Assembly: GCA_016714495.1 (NCBI GenBank)
Contig: JADKDU010000004.1
Span: 248,001-312,000, forward strand
DNA: 64,000 nt
Reading direction: 5' to 3'
Origin: Hyphomonadaceae bacterium
GTDB taxonomy: Bacteria; Pseudomonadota; Alphaproteobacteria; Caulobacterales; Hyphomonadaceae
Shown here: piece by piece, positions 18,061 to 27,565 of the stretch
Layout of the letters: every line of letters begins with the position of its first letter
Position numbering within the stretch: the first letter of the stretch is position 1
Notes under the pieces: model-generated
What the model was told of the DNA's origin: nothing
Database searches by the model: none
What the model saw: the letters and a program-made list of their open reading frames with translations, nothing else
Made by a program: the position numbers and the translations under genes

Positions 18061-19605
18061 CTATTCGCGGCCATCTGGCAGGAAGCTTGTCCCCGCCTTC
18101 TCAGGCTTGCGTTGCCATCCGCCTCCGCCGCCCCCGCCGCCGCCATCACCGCCGCCAAAGCGCTTGTCGAGGTTCGAGAACTTCACGCGGGCAGGGTTGA
18201 AGCCGACTTCAACCCGGCCGATCGGGCCGTGACGTTGCTTGGCGATGATGACCTCAGCCACGTTGAATTTCAGGGCCATCTGATCTTTCCACTCGGCATG
18301 GCGCGGATCGCCTTCGCCGGGTTCCAGGCGTTCGAGATAGTAGGCCTCGCGATAGATGAACATCACGACATCGGCGTCCTGCTCGATCGAGCCGGATTCC
18401 CTGAGGTCGGCGAGCTGTGGGCGCTTGTCTTCGCGCTGTTCCACAGCACGCGACAGCTGCGAGAGGGCAATCACCGGAATAGCCAGCTCCTTCGCAAGAG
18501 CCTTCAGCGATTTGGTGATCTCGGTCACTTCCTGCACACGACCGTCGCTCTTGCGGCTGCCCGACGGGGTGATGAGCTGCAGGTAGTCGATAATCAGCAG
18601 GTCGAGGCCGGACGTCCGCTGCAAACGACGCGCACGCGCCGCCAGTTGCGATATCGAGATGCCGCCCATGTCGTCGATGTAGAGAGGCAGACCTTCCATT
18701 GTGGTAGCGGCTTCGCGGATCTGTTCGTAGTCGCGTGGAGACAGATCGCCCCGCCTCATCTTGTCGGATGGCACAGCGGACACATCGGCCAGCACGCGCG
18801 CCGCGAGTTGATCGGACGACATCTCGAGTGAGAAGAAGCCGACGACAGCGCCTTCATCCGTTTTCATGATTCCGTTCGGCCCGGGCGAACGCTTGCAGTG
18901 CTTGGCGGCATAGTATGCGATGTTCGTCGCCAGCGCCGTCTTTCCCATCGAAGGACGCGCCGCGAGGATCACAAGGTCCGACTTGTGAAGGCCGCCCAGC
19001 ATGCGGTCGAGTTCGCTCAGCCCCGTCGGCACGCCGGCAATCTTACCGTCCCGCTTGAAGGCGAGGGTGGCCGTCTCGATTGATGTCGCCAGCGCGGAGT
19101 TGAAAGTCTGGAAGCCTTGAGCGCCCGCGCCGCGTTCGGCCAGCGAAAACAGCTTCTTCTCGGCATCCTGGATCTGGAATTCGCCCGGCTCGTCGAGGTC
19201 TGATCGCGTCGCCTTCTGCACCATGCCCGCGCCGATATCGATCAACTCGCGACGCAACGACAGGTCATGCACCAGCCTGGCGTAGTCGAGGATCTCCGGT
19301 CCGAACGCCGCCGAGTCCAGCAGGTCGGCCAGATACCGCGCGCCGCCGATATCCACGAGCCTCCCGTCACGCTCGAAGTGCTCGCGCAGCGTCACGCCAT
19401 CGGCCACGCGCCCGCCGGCGATCAGCCGGTCCAGCACTTCAAAGATCGCCGCATTGGCTGGTGCGTAGAAATCGCGCGGCTTCAGAATGTCGGTCACGCG
19501 CTGGTGCGCATTGTTGTCGAACAGGATCGCGCCAAGCACGGCCATCTCGGCCTGCAGGTTGTGCGGCGGCGGCAGTTGCTGCGTAGGTTCGTGGTCTTTC
19601 GGCAT
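18061..19605 (-). CDS. dnaB: Replicative DNA helicase DnaB
   Basis: Hexameric 5'-3' helicase of the replication fork. The 514-residue protein has the N-terminal DnaB domain (LPPPHNLQAEMAVLGAILFD), Walker A ARPSMGKT at 216-223, a Walker B LDLLIIDYLQLI and the DnaB-family SREDKRP-like segment (LSRAVEQREDKRPQLADLRESG). The C-terminus carries an unusual run of about ten glycines near residue 490 before a Trp/Lys-rich tail. No intein is present. Start 19605 (MPKDHEPTQQ) matches the usual N-terminus. Confidence 0.97.
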   Translation of the reverse strand: MPKDHEPTQQLPPPHNLQAEMAVLGAILFDNNAHQRVTDILKPRDFYAPANAAIFEVLDRLIAGGRVADGVTLREHFERDGRLVDIGGARYLADLLDSAAFGPEILDYARLVHDLSLRRELIDIGAGMVQKATRSDLDEPGEFQIQDAEKKLFSLAERGAGAQGFQTFNSALATSIETATLAFKRDGKIAGVPTGLSELDRMLGGLHKSDLVILAARPSMGKTALATNIAYYAAKHCKRSPGPNGIMKTDEGAVVGFFSLEMSSDQLAARVLADVSAVPSDKMRRGDLSPRDYEQIREAATTMEGLPLYIDDMGGISISQLAARARRLQRTSGLDLLIIDYLQLITPSGSRKSDGRVQEVTEITKSLKALAKELAIPVIALSQLSRAVEQREDKRPQLADLRESGSIEQDADVVMFIYREAYYLERLEPGEGDPRHAEWKDQMALKFNVAEVIIAKQRHGPIGRVEVGFNPARVKFSNLDKRFGGGDGGGGGGGGGWQRKPEKAGTSFLPDGRE

Positions 19606-19797
19606 GGCCTCTCTCTAGGCCAATCATCACTGTGAATCGCGACTTGATTCTAGATATCCAACGGTTCCTTGTCGCTGTTGATGGACAGCGGCGGGGTCCT
19701 GCTTTTGCGCGATTTTTTTGGGAGTCGGGCTAAACCGTCATTCTGACAACGCCGCAATACAGGCATCGCCGAAGACGAGTGCGCGCTCACCAAGTCA

Positions 19798-20106
19798 TCA
19801 GCGACCGAAGAATTTCCCAAACATGTTCTTGGCCGCGCTCGCGGCCTGTTCCTTCACATGATCGACGGCCGTGTTCTTGGCCTCGTCCAGAAGCTTGGTG
19901 ATCATTGCTTCAAGGACTTCCTTGCCGATCCCGGTTTCCTTGGCGGCGGCGGCAATCGCCTCGTCGCTGTTGCCATGGAAGTTTTCCGCAAGCGAGCGCG
20001 CGGCCTTGAGCGACAATTCCTTTGAAAGTCCAAGCGGCGCACCGATATCCGCGATCGTGTCTTCGCCGAGCGCCGTCACGATCTTTCCGAGGTCGATGTT
20101 CAACAT
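19798..20106 (-). CDS. Small soluble helical protein, unknown
   Basis: A 102-residue, mostly alpha-helical, charged protein starting MLNIDLGKIVTALGED, with Ala/Lys-rich amphipathic segments (EAIAAAAKETGIGKEVLEA, AVDHVKEQAASAAKNMFGKF). The start at 20106 is used because GGAG lies 6 nt upstream; the longer open frame above it has an unlikely Arg/Ser-rich composition. No signal peptide or membrane segment. I do not recognise the family. It sits between dnaB and an acyltransferase, all on the minus strand. Confidence 0.6.
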   Translation of the reverse strand: MLNIDLGKIVTALGEDTIADIGAPLGLSKELSLKAARSLAENFHGNSDEAIAAAAKETGIGKEVLEAMITKLLDEAKNTAVDHVKEQAASAAKNMFGKFFGR

Positions 20107-20209
20107 CAATGACTCCGAATGCTGGGGATGTCTGCGCCTAGGCCCGGCGCATGTCGCATCTACCAGCGTTCGCGAGTCGAAACTATGACATCGCGGATAG
20201 TTGTCAGCG

Positions 20210-21267
20210 TCAGGCGGCAACTTCCTGCAGCTTCCGCTGGTTGTTGCTAAGCCGGAACATTTTCGGCCGGACGTACAGCGCGATAAGCGGGGTCTTCTTG
20301 ATCGCGAGGTGGAAAAGCAATGGCGTCCCTGCCGAGATCGCGAGGATTGCGAAGCACGCCCAACCAACATCCGGAATCCATCCCTTCGCCGCGAGCGTGC
20401 GCTCAAGGAATGTCATCGGGAAAAAGAAGGTCAGATAGATGACGATCGAGTTCTGCCCGCAATAACGCAGCAACCGCGCCGATTTCCATTTCGACAGCAG
20501 CGCTGCAACCTCGACTAACGCAATCGCGCCCGCGAAGCCATGAACAGGCCATAGACGGGCAGGTGATGCATCTGCTGTTGCGTCAGCAAGTAGTTGCAGA
20601 CGCCCCAGCCGGCCAGCACAGAAACGGTGGTCCACGGCCGCGCCTTCGCACGGTCAGCCACGTCGAACACCAGGCCGGAGATGGCGTGGCCCAGGAAGAA
20701 GAATACGTAATAGTCCATCAGCCGGTTGATCGCGAAGCTCGGCGTGTCGATCCAGAGGGCCTGATGCGCGATCTGCAGCGCTGCAGCGACCAGCAAGACC
20801 GACCATTTCGGCAGGCGGCGCACGAGGCGGGTGATGACGTAGAACACAGCCAGCATGTGCGCGAACCACAAGACGCCCGTCGGCTGCAGGATGTTCCACC
20901 CATAAAGCTTCAGGAACTCGACCGGATTGGCCGTCAGCGTGTCGTGATCCGTGACTAGTAGGGTGAGCGCCAGCCAGAGCAGGTAGAAATACGCGAAATG
21001 CACGACCTTCTTGTCGAAGTAGGTGAGCAGGTTCGCGTTGATGGTGCGCGATAAGAACAGGCCCGAGATCAGGAAGAAGTCGGGCATGCGAAACGGCTTC
21101 GAGAAGTCGACGATCCAGCGCATCCACCCTGTGGCGCCCACGGCCTCCTCATAGTGGTTAACCGTATGGAACATCACCACCAGAAGAATGCAGACCCCCT
21201 TGGCGTAATCGACCCACGCGACCCTGTCCTGGGCGGAGGAAATGAGTGCTGTTGGCGCAGCCTGCAT
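20210..21267 (-). CDS. Acyltransferase family 3 membrane protein (frameshifted)
   Basis: A polytopic membrane acyltransferase of the OpgC/NodX type. The N-terminal part has VAWVDYAKGVCILLVVMFH, where the histidine is the usual catalytic residue, then PDFFLISGLFLS and several further helices. The frame breaks near 20540 (raw reading ends MASRARLR); the other frame supplies FAGAIALVEVAALL and GQNSIVIYLTFFFP to the stop at 20210. Start 21267 (MQAAPTALISS) is preferred because upstream residues are non-membrane and basic. It diverges from the GH13 gene, so it may modify a glycan, but the acceptor is unknown. Confidence 0.75.
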
Positions 21268-21384
21268 CGTTCTGGTCCAGATTCGTCGCCTGTTTGCGCG
21301 AGAAATGACGGTCAATGCCCTTGTCGCGCCTTCGCTTCCCGGGAGAAAAGCAATGGGCATGCCGAGGCTGGCGGGAGATCACGC

Positions 21385-22983
21385 GTGACGGGATCAGGTA
21401 AGGAAGACTGGTGGCGGGTCGCGGTGCTCTACCAGATCTACCCGCGCTCCTTCATGGACTCGAACGGCGATGGCGTCGGCGATCTCAAGGGGATCACCGC
21501 GAAGCTGGATCATGTGAAGTCGCTGGGCGTCGATGGCGTCTGGCTCTCGCCCTTCTTCAAGTCGCCCATGCGCGATTTCGGTTATGATATCTCGGACTAT
21601 CGCGCCGTCGATCCGCTGTTCGGGTCACTCTCCGATTTCGAGGCCTTGCTGAAAGCTGCGCATGATCGCGACCTGAAGGTCATCATCGACCAGGTCTGGT
21701 CGCATACCTCGTCAGACCATGAATGGTTCCAGCTAAGCCGGCGGGACCGAACGAATGAAAAAGCCGACTGGTATGTCTGGGCCGATCCCAAACCTGACGG
21801 TTCACCGCCCAACAACTGGCAGGCGTGGTTCGGCGGCCCGACATGGACGTGGGATCCTCGCCGCCAGCAATATTACCTGCACAACTTCCTGCCGACCCAA
21901 CCCGACCTGAACTTCCGGTCGGACGCTGTGCGCTCCGCAATTCTCGATGTCGCGCGTTTCTGGCTGGAGAAAGGCGTCGATGGCTTTCGGCTCGACGTGG
22001 CGAACTACTATATTCACGATGCGCAGCTTCGCGACAATCCGCCGTCAGGTGATCCGAACCCCGCTCTGCCGCGCAATATGCAGATCCATCAGTTCAACGC
22101 GAACCAGCCCGAAACGCTCGACTTCGTCTCGAAGGTCCGCGAGCGCGTCGATGGACATGGCGCCAACATGACCGTTGGCGAACTCGCGCCAGGGTCATAC
22201 CAGCTGATGGCCGAATATACGAAGGGCCAACATCGTCTGCACACCGCCTATGCGTTCGACTTTCTTGGCGCCTGGCCGGGCGTCGAGAAGATGGCCGACA
22301 TTCTCGCCCAGTGGCGCGAAGGGCCGGAAGATGGCTGGCCGAGCTGGGCGTTCTCCAACCATGACGTCACGCGTGTCGCCACGCGTTGGGGCGAAGCGAT
22401 TGGCTGCGCTCCGCCACGCGCCGCGCCCCTGTTCATGGCGCTTCTGCTGTCGCTGCGCGGCACGATCTTCCTCTATCAGGGCGAGGAACTCGGCCTGCCA
22501 GACGCTGACGTGCCGTTCGACAAGCTGCAAGACCCTTGGGGCGTCGCCGGCTGGCCCGCCACCAAGGGCAGGGATGGCTGCCGCACGCCCATGCCGTGGA
22601 AGGACGAAACGCTCGCGGGCTTCACCAAGTCCAAGGAGCCGTGGCTGCCCATCGATCCGCGCCAGCGCGTGCTTGCGGTCGAGAAGCAGGAGAAGCTGGC
22701 CGAGTCCATGCTGCACACGACCCGCGCGCTGATCGGGCTGCGCAAGTCCAGCCCGGCGCTGGCCTCCGGCTCCTTCCGTGTCGTCGAGGCCGTCAACGGT
22801 CACCTGGCTTTCGATCGCGAGCAGGGTCAGGATCAAATCCAGTGCGTCTTCAACTTCTCCGCAAATGCCGCCAGCCAGACCTATGACGCCAGACCGCAAG
22901 TCCTCTGGTCATCCGACGCCGTCCTAAGAGGCGAAACGCTCCTATTACCGCCGTTTTCAGCAGCCATCCTCAAGCTTTCCTGA
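21385..22983 (+). CDS. Alpha-glucosidase, glycoside hydrolase family 13
   Basis: A 532-residue GH13 enzyme of the oligo-1,6-glucosidase/alpha-glucosidase type, hydrolysing alpha-glucosides in the cytoplasm. The conserved regions are present: DGVWLSPFFKSPM, GFRLDVANYY with the Asp nucleophile, a glutamate in VGELAP as general acid, and FSNHDVTR with the second Asp. The GTG at 21385 is chosen over an upstream ATG: GGGAGA lies 7 nt before it, the protein then opens KEDWWRVAVLYQIYPRSF as usual, and the longer version would run into the divergent acyltransferase gene. No signal peptide. Confidence 0.92.
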   Translation: MTGSGKEDWWRVAVLYQIYPRSFMDSNGDGVGDLKGITAKLDHVKSLGVDGVWLSPFFKSPMRDFGYDISDYRAVDPLFGSLSDFEALLKAAHDRDLKVIIDQVWSHTSSDHEWFQLSRRDRTNEKADWYVWADPKPDGSPPNNWQAWFGGPTWTWDPRRQQYYLHNFLPTQPDLNFRSDAVRSAILDVARFWLEKGVDGFRLDVANYYIHDAQLRDNPPSGDPNPALPRNMQIHQFNANQPETLDFVSKVRERVDGHGANMTVGELAPGSYQLMAEYTKGQHRLHTAYAFDFLGAWPGVEKMADILAQWREGPEDGWPSWAFSNHDVTRVATRWGEAIGCAPPRAAPLFMALLLSLRGTIFLYQGEELGLPDADVPFDKLQDPWGVAGWPATKGRDGCRTPMPWKDETLAGFTKSKEPWLPIDPRQRVLAVEKQEKLAESMLHTTRALIGLRKSSPALASGSFRVVEAVNGHLAFDREQGQDQIQCVFNFSANAASQTYDARPQVLWSSDAVLRGETLLLPPFSAAILKLS

Positions 22984-23011
22984 TCCGCGTCCGCCGGATA
23001 GGCTAGCGCGC

Positions 23012-23467
23012 ATGATCCGCGTCCAGACCGAAGCCTTCGACCCGCACGCCGAAACCGCCGCTTTCTCGAAAGGTCGCGGTGACGCAGGCGCGCTCGCCAG
23101 CTTCATCGGCTCCGTCCGCGACAGCGCCCATGGCGGCGCCGTCGAGGCGCTGGAGCTGGAAGCCTATCCCGGTTTCACCGAAAAGCAGATCGCCGCGGTT
23201 GAAGCTGACGCCCGCGGGCGCTTCGATGTGATCGACACGCTCGTCATCCATCGATATGGCCGCATGGCGCCAGGCGAGGCGATCGTGCTCGTCGCGGCGC
23301 TCTCGAAACATCGCCGCGAAGCCTTGCAGGCGGTGGACTACCTGATGGATCGCCTAAAGACCGAAGCGCCGTTCTGGAAGAAGGAAGTTCGTCCAGAAGG
23401 CGCCGAGTGGATCGAACCCCGCGCCGACGACCGCGAAGCGCACGCGCGCTGGATCAACAAGGAGTAA
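23012..23467 (+). CDS. moaE: Molybdopterin synthase catalytic subunit
   Basis: MoaE is the large subunit of molybdopterin synthase and uses MoaD thiocarboxylate to build the dithiolene of the molybdenum cofactor. Its 151 residues include FIGSVRD, LELEAYPGFTEKQI, VIHRYGRMAPGE and the catalytic-lysine region APFWKKE. The stop is 3 bp before moaB. With moaB, moaA and moaD it forms a partial cofactor locus. Confidence 0.93.
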   Translation: MIRVQTEAFDPHAETAAFSKGRGDAGALASFIGSVRDSAHGGAVEALELEAYPGFTEKQIAAVEADARGRFDVIDTLVIHRYGRMAPGEAIVLVAALSKHRREALQAVDYLMDRLKTEAPFWKKEVRPEGAEWIEPRADDREAHARWINKE

Positions 23468-23470
23468 CAC

Positions 23471-24037
23471 ATGCCCGGACCCGCCTATCCCCCGCTGACC
23501 GCCCCGGGCGGCAAGATGGTGGACACGATGGAATTCAAGCAGCTCCGCGTGTGCGTGATGACGATCTCCGATACACGCACTGACGAAACGGATACCTCCG
23601 GTCATCTGCTGGCGGACCGCGTGAAGGAAGCCGGCCACGAACTCGCGGACAAAGCCATTGTGCCCGACGAGGTGAACGCGATACGCCGCGTCATGCGCAA
23701 ATGGATCGCCGACCCGAGGATCGACGCCGTTATCACCACGGGCGGCACCGGCCTTACCGGCCGCGACGTGACACCCGAAGCCGTGCGCCCCTTGTTCGAC
23801 AAGGAGATCGAAGGCTTCAACGTCGTCTGGCACCTTGTCTCGTTCCAGAGCGTCGGCACATCCACGCTTCAGTCGCGCGCTTGCGCGGGCGTTGCCAACG
23901 CCACATTCATCTTTTGCCTGCCGGGATCGAACGGCGCGGTAAAAGATGGCTGGGACAAGCTGATCCGCTGGCAACTCGACTCGCGCCACATGCCTTGCAA
24001 CATGGTCGAACTGATGCCGCGCCTGCTGGAGAGCTGA
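23471..24037 (+). CDS. moaB: MoaB/MogA family molybdenum cofactor protein
   Basis: A 188-residue protein of the MoaB/Mog family, which adenylates molybdopterin before metal insertion. Core motifs are VCVMTISDTRT, ITTGGTGLTGRDVTPEAV and FCLPGSNGAVKDGWDKL. It has an extra N-terminal segment of about 20 residues rich in Pro and Gly (MPGPAYPPLTAPGG). It lies 3 bp after moaE and 57 bp before an aldo/keto reductase on the same strand. Confidence 0.92.
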   Translation: MPGPAYPPLTAPGGKMVDTMEFKQLRVCVMTISDTRTDETDTSGHLLADRVKEAGHELADKAIVPDEVNAIRRVMRKWIADPRIDAVITTGGTGLTGRDVTPEAVRPLFDKEIEGFNVVWHLVSFQSVGTSTLQSRACAGVANATFIFCLPGSNGAVKDGWDKLIRWQLDSRHMPCNMVELMPRLLES

Positions 24038-24094
24038 GCCCTTGTGAGCGTCCGCTCACGTCGCTATCTGTGGCCGCACATCAGGGGAGCTTTC

Positions 24095-25111
24095 ATGAAA
24101 AACCGCCGTCTCGGACGTAGCTCGATCTATGTTTCCGACATCTGCATGGGCACGATGACGTTCGGCAACCAGGCCGACGAGGCGATGGCGCATCGCATCC
24201 TCGACATGTCTTACGAAGCCGGTATCAATTTCTACGATACCGCTGAAGGCTATCCCGTGCCGCCAGACGTGAAATATGTCGGCCGCACGGAAGAGATCGT
24301 CGGCCGCTGGATGAAGACCAAGCCGCGCGACGCCATCATCATGGCGACCAAAGTCTCCGGCCCCAGCCATGTTTGGTTCAAGTCGCCCTGCCGCAATGGC
24401 ATGACCGCGCTCGACCGCCACAACATCGTCAGCGCCATAGAAGGCAGCCTCCGTCGCCTGCAGACCGACTATGTCGATCTCTACCAAACCCACTGGCCAG
24501 ATCACGGCCTGGCCTATGACGAACACATGAGCGCGCTCGATGATCTGGTGACGGCCGGAAAGGTCCGCGTGCTCGGTTGCTCCAACGAGACAAGCTGGGG
24601 CCTAATGAAGTCGCTTGCCGCCTCCGACAAGCTCGGAATCGCCCGCCACGAGACAATCCAGAACAATTTTAGCCTCAACAACCGCCGCTTCGAAGACGAG
24701 CTGGCGCAGGTCTGCCGGCAGGAGGGCGTTAGCCTGATTCCATACTCGCCGCTCGGCGGCGGCGTGCTGACCGGCAAGTACCAGAACGGCCAGTGGCCCG
24801 CCGACGCACGCTTCTCCCGGTACAGGGAGGTTGGCCCCAGACAGGCGCAGATGGCCTATCGCTTCGTCAACGAGAAGACATTGGCGTCCACCGAACGCTG
24901 GATCGGCCTCGCCCGCGAAGCAGGCATGCCAGTCACGACGCTGGCCACCGCCTGGAGCAAGCAGCACGACTTTGTCGCCTCGACCATCGTCGGCGCCACC
25001 CATTCCGACCAGCTGCCCGACATCTTCGCCGCCGCCGAGATCACCCTCGATGCCGATCTGTTGAAGAAGATCGACGCTGTTTCCAAGGAAATCCGCTATC
25101 CCATGGGCTGA
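24095..25111 (+). CDS. Aldo/keto reductase
   Basis: A 338-residue NADPH-dependent aldo/keto reductase with a TIM-barrel fold. It has NFYDTAEGY, with the catalytic Asp and Tyr, the lysine in MATKVSG, the QTHWPD histidine region and the coenzyme-binding tail region ASTIVGATHSDQL. It resembles the Tas/YghZ-like group rather than true sugar reductases; the substrate is unknown. The ATG at 24095 has GGGGAGC 5 nt upstream; an in-frame earlier ATG would add an Arg-rich, non-homologous stretch. It interrupts the moa genes and has no known role in cofactor synthesis. Confidence 0.9.
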   Translation: MKNRRLGRSSIYVSDICMGTMTFGNQADEAMAHRILDMSYEAGINFYDTAEGYPVPPDVKYVGRTEEIVGRWMKTKPRDAIIMATKVSGPSHVWFKSPCRNGMTALDRHNIVSAIEGSLRRLQTDYVDLYQTHWPDHGLAYDEHMSALDDLVTAGKVRVLGCSNETSWGLMKSLAASDKLGIARHETIQNNFSLNNRRFEDELAQVCRQEGVSLIPYSPLGGGVLTGKYQNGQWPADARFSRYREVGPRQAQMAYRFVNEKTLASTERWIGLAREAGMPVTTLATAWSKQHDFVASTIVGATHSDQLPDIFAAAEITLDADLLKKIDAVSKEIRYPMG

Positions 25112-25168
25112 TCCAGGGTCAGCCTGACCGCTCGACTTTGTCACGTATAACGCTGTATTCTGCTCCGA

Positions 25169-26239
25169 ATGGCGTACACGCTCATCAACGCGCGACCGGC
25201 TGGCAGGCCAGCCACTGAAGCTTCGTCCACCGCCCTGGCGGCCGGGCAGGGCGCGCTCGTCGATTCATTCAAGCGCCGCGTCACCTACCTCCGCCTGTCG
25301 ATCACCGACCGTTGCGACCTCCGCTGCACCTACTGCATGCCCGAGCGCATGACCTTCCTCCCGCGCAAGGATGTCCTGTCCTTCGAGGAGCTGGATGAAC
25401 TGGTCACCGCCTTCGCCGCCTTCGGCGTCGACAAGCTCCGCATCACCGGGGGCGAGCCGCTCGTCCGCAAGGATTTCATGGAGCTGATGGCCCGCTTCTC
25501 GCGCCATCTTGGCAACGGCCTTAACGAGCTGACGCTCACCACCAACGGCACGCTGCTGTCGAAATACGCCGGCGAACTCTCCGCCATCGGCGTCCGCCGG
25601 ATCAACGTCTCGCTGGATACCCTGAACCGCGGCCTGTTCGAAAAGATCGCCCGTCGGGACATGCTGGATGACGTGCTCAAGGGGATCGATGCGGCAATTG
25701 CCGCAGGCATCAAGATCAAGATCAACACGGTCGCTCTCGCGAGCATCAACGAGCACGAAATCCCCGACTTGATGCGCTTCGCGCACCAGCGTGGCGCCGA
25801 CATGACGCTGATCGAAACCATGCCCATGGGCGAGGCCGAGACCAATCGCGAAGAGGATTTCCTCTCGCTCACGAAAGTGAAAGCCGATCTCGAACGGCAA
25901 TTCACGTTCACCGATCTCAACGACACCACCGGCGGCCCGGCTCGCTATGTCCGCGTCGAGGAAACCGGCGGCAGGCTCGGCTTCATCACGCCGCTCACTC
26001 ACAATTTCTGCGAAAGCTGCAACCGCGTGCGCGTTACCTGCACCGGCCGCCTCTACACCTGCCTCGGCCGTGAGGACGGGGCAGATCTCCGCGAAGTCCT
26101 CCGCACCGACCCGTCAGGCGACTTGCTCCGCGAAGCCATCCTCGGCGCGATCGCGCGCAAGCCGAAAGGTCACGACTTCAACGCCGAACGTCTCGCCACC
26201 CCCGCCAGCCCTCGCACTATGTCGCATACCGGCGGATGA
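25169..26239 (+). CDS. moaA: GTP 3',8-cyclase MoaA
   Basis: A radical-SAM enzyme that rearranges GTP in the first step of molybdenum cofactor synthesis. The 356-residue protein has the N-terminal cluster C49, C53, C56 (CDLRCTYC), the SAM-binding ITGGEPLVRKD, a second C-terminal iron-sulfur motif FCESCNRVR followed by a later cysteine, and the essential C-terminal Gly-Gly. About 35 residues precede the core. It overlaps moaD by 4 bp. No moaC is present nearby, so the second enzyme of the step must be encoded elsewhere. Confidence 0.95.
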   Translation: MAYTLINARPAGRPATEASSTALAAGQGALVDSFKRRVTYLRLSITDRCDLRCTYCMPERMTFLPRKDVLSFEELDELVTAFAAFGVDKLRITGGEPLVRKDFMELMARFSRHLGNGLNELTLTTNGTLLSKYAGELSAIGVRRINVSLDTLNRGLFEKIARRDMLDDVLKGIDAAIAAGIKIKINTVALASINEHEIPDLMRFAHQRGADMTLIETMPMGEAETNREEDFLSLTKVKADLERQFTFTDLNDTTGGPARYVRVEETGGRLGFITPLTHNFCESCNRVRVTCTGRLYTCLGREDGADLREVLRTDPSGDLLREAILGAIARKPKGHDFNAERLATPASPRTMSHTGG

Positions 26240-26490
26240 GCGGCGCCGTCCTTCTTTTCGGCCGCCTGAAAGACGCGTTCGGCGCGCCATCCATCCCCAT
26301 GCCCGAGGGCGTTGGCACCGCCGCCGAACTCCGCAGCATGCTTGCCCATCTCAATCCCGACCTGGCGGACATGCTTCGCACGAAGACCGTGCGTATCGCC
26401 GTGAATCAGGAGCTGGTCGCCGACGAAGCGGCCACTTCCATCTCGCCATCGGACGAGATCGCGCTGCTTCCCCCGCTGAGCGGCGGTTAA
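26236..26490 (+). CDS. moaD: Molybdopterin synthase sulfur carrier subunit
   Basis: MoaD is a ubiquitin-like carrier whose C-terminal glycine is converted to a thiocarboxylate and donated by MoaE. The 84-residue sequence has VLLFGRLKDAFG at the start, VRIAVNQELV, DEIALLPPLSGG and ends in the required Gly-Gly. It overlaps moaA by 4 bp at its start and shares a TTAA stop palindrome with the convergent lipB. Confidence 0.93.
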   Translation: MSGAVLLFGRLKDAFGAPSIPMPEGVGTAAELRSMLAHLNPDLADMLRTKTVRIAVNQELVADEAATSISPSDEIALLPPLSGG

Positions 26491-27158
26491 GCCGGCGCCT
26501 TCACGCGCTCAACCGGCCCGAACGTCTCCTCGAACGCCGCTTTCAGCGCCACGTCCACGTCATGCATTGGGATTAGCTGGCCAAGATCGGCGAGGCTGGT
26601 GACACCCAGTCCAGGATCGCTCACCCCGCACGGCGTGATCCCGCCGAAATGCGACAGGTCCGGCTCCACATTCAGGCTGACGCCATGATAGCTCACCCAG
26701 CGCTTCAGCCGCACGCCGATCGCCGCGATCTTGTCTTCGTGCAACGCGCCGCCTGATTTCGTCCGATCAACCCAGACTCCAACCCGCCCTTTTCGCCGCT
26801 CGCCCTTCACATTGAAAGTCGCCAGCGTGCCGATCACCCAGTCCTCCAGCGAGCAGACAAACTGCTTCACATCACGCCCGCGCCGGGTCAGGTCCAGCAT
26901 CACATAGGCCACTCGCTGGCCGGGTCCGTGATACGTGAACTGCCCGCCGCGCTGGGTGTCGAACACCGGAAAGCGAGCCGGATCAAGCAGGTCGTCTTCT
27001 TTGGCGCTAGCGCCGCGCGTGTACAGGGCAGGGTGCTCCACCAGCCAGACGAGCTCGTCAGCCCGGCCTTCCGCAATGGCCGCCGCCCGCGATTCCATCG
27101 CGGCGACTGCTTCGGGATATCCCACAAGCCCGTCAGAAATGGCCCATCCAGTGGTCAT
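26487..27158 (-). CDS. lipB: Octanoyl-(ACP):protein N-octanoyltransferase
   Basis: LipB moves octanoate from acyl carrier protein to lipoyl domains of pyruvate and 2-oxoglutarate dehydrogenases. The 223-residue protein has VEHPALYTRG, GGQFTYHGPGQRVAYVMLDL, GVRLKRWVSYHG and the catalytic-cysteine segment GITPCGVSD, with a lysine-bearing DKIAAIG loop. Length is normal. It diverges from the FliN-like gene by only 23 bp and converges on moaD with a shared double stop. Confidence 0.94.
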   Translation of the reverse strand: MTTGWAISDGLVGYPEAVAAMESRAAAIAEGRADELVWLVEHPALYTRGASAKEDDLLDPARFPVFDTQRGGQFTYHGPGQRVAYVMLDLTRRGRDVKQFVCSLEDWVIGTLATFNVKGERRKGRVGVWVDRTKSGGALHEDKIAAIGVRLKRWVSYHGVSLNVEPDLSHFGGITPCGVSDPGLGVTSLADLGQLIPMHDVDVALKAAFEETFGPVERVKAPA

Positions 27159-27181
27159 TAACCTGTCCGAAATCCGAAACC

Positions 27182-27469
27182 GTGACTCTGCCCTCCGTAT
27201 ATCGGAGTACCCTTGTGCAGTCGCAACTGGATCATGTAGGCGTCGAGATCACCGTCCTTCTGGGCCGCTCGCTCATGCCCATGCAGCAATTGCTGCGCAT
27301 GGGCCGGGGCGCCGTCATCCAGCTCGACACCAACGAGAACGACGAAGTCTGGATTCTCGCAAACAATCACCCCATCGCCCGCGGCGAGCTGATCATCGAG
27401 AATGACAAGATCTCCGTGAACATCACCAGGTCCGCCCAGGTCGAGGATTACTTCGCCACGGAGCAATAG
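27182..27469 (+). CDS. fliN: FliN/SpoA-domain flagellar switch protein
   Basis: A 95-residue single-domain SpoA (FliN/FliM C-terminal) protein: VGVEITVLLGRSLMPMQQLLRM, GRGAVIQLD, NHPIARGELIIENDKISVNIT. FliN is part of the flagellar motor switch C-ring. The start is a GTG at 27182; a later in-frame TTG would also leave the domain intact. It is not next to other flagellar genes, so whether this is the main FliN or an extra copy is unknown. After its stop comes a weak hairpin, AGCCC and GGGCT, before tRNA-Leu. Confidence 0.8.
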   Translation: MTLPSVYRSTLVQSQLDHVGVEITVLLGRSLMPMQQLLRMGRGAVIQLDTNENDEVWILANNHPIARGELIIENDKISVNITRSAQVEDYFATEQ

Positions 27470-27565
27470 CCCTGTTTCGGGGCTTTCCGGCGTCTAATTC
27501 GTCCCAGACATTCTGACTTCACAAGCTGCGAAACCCGGCTTATACGGCGCACCTTGCTTCGGCGT

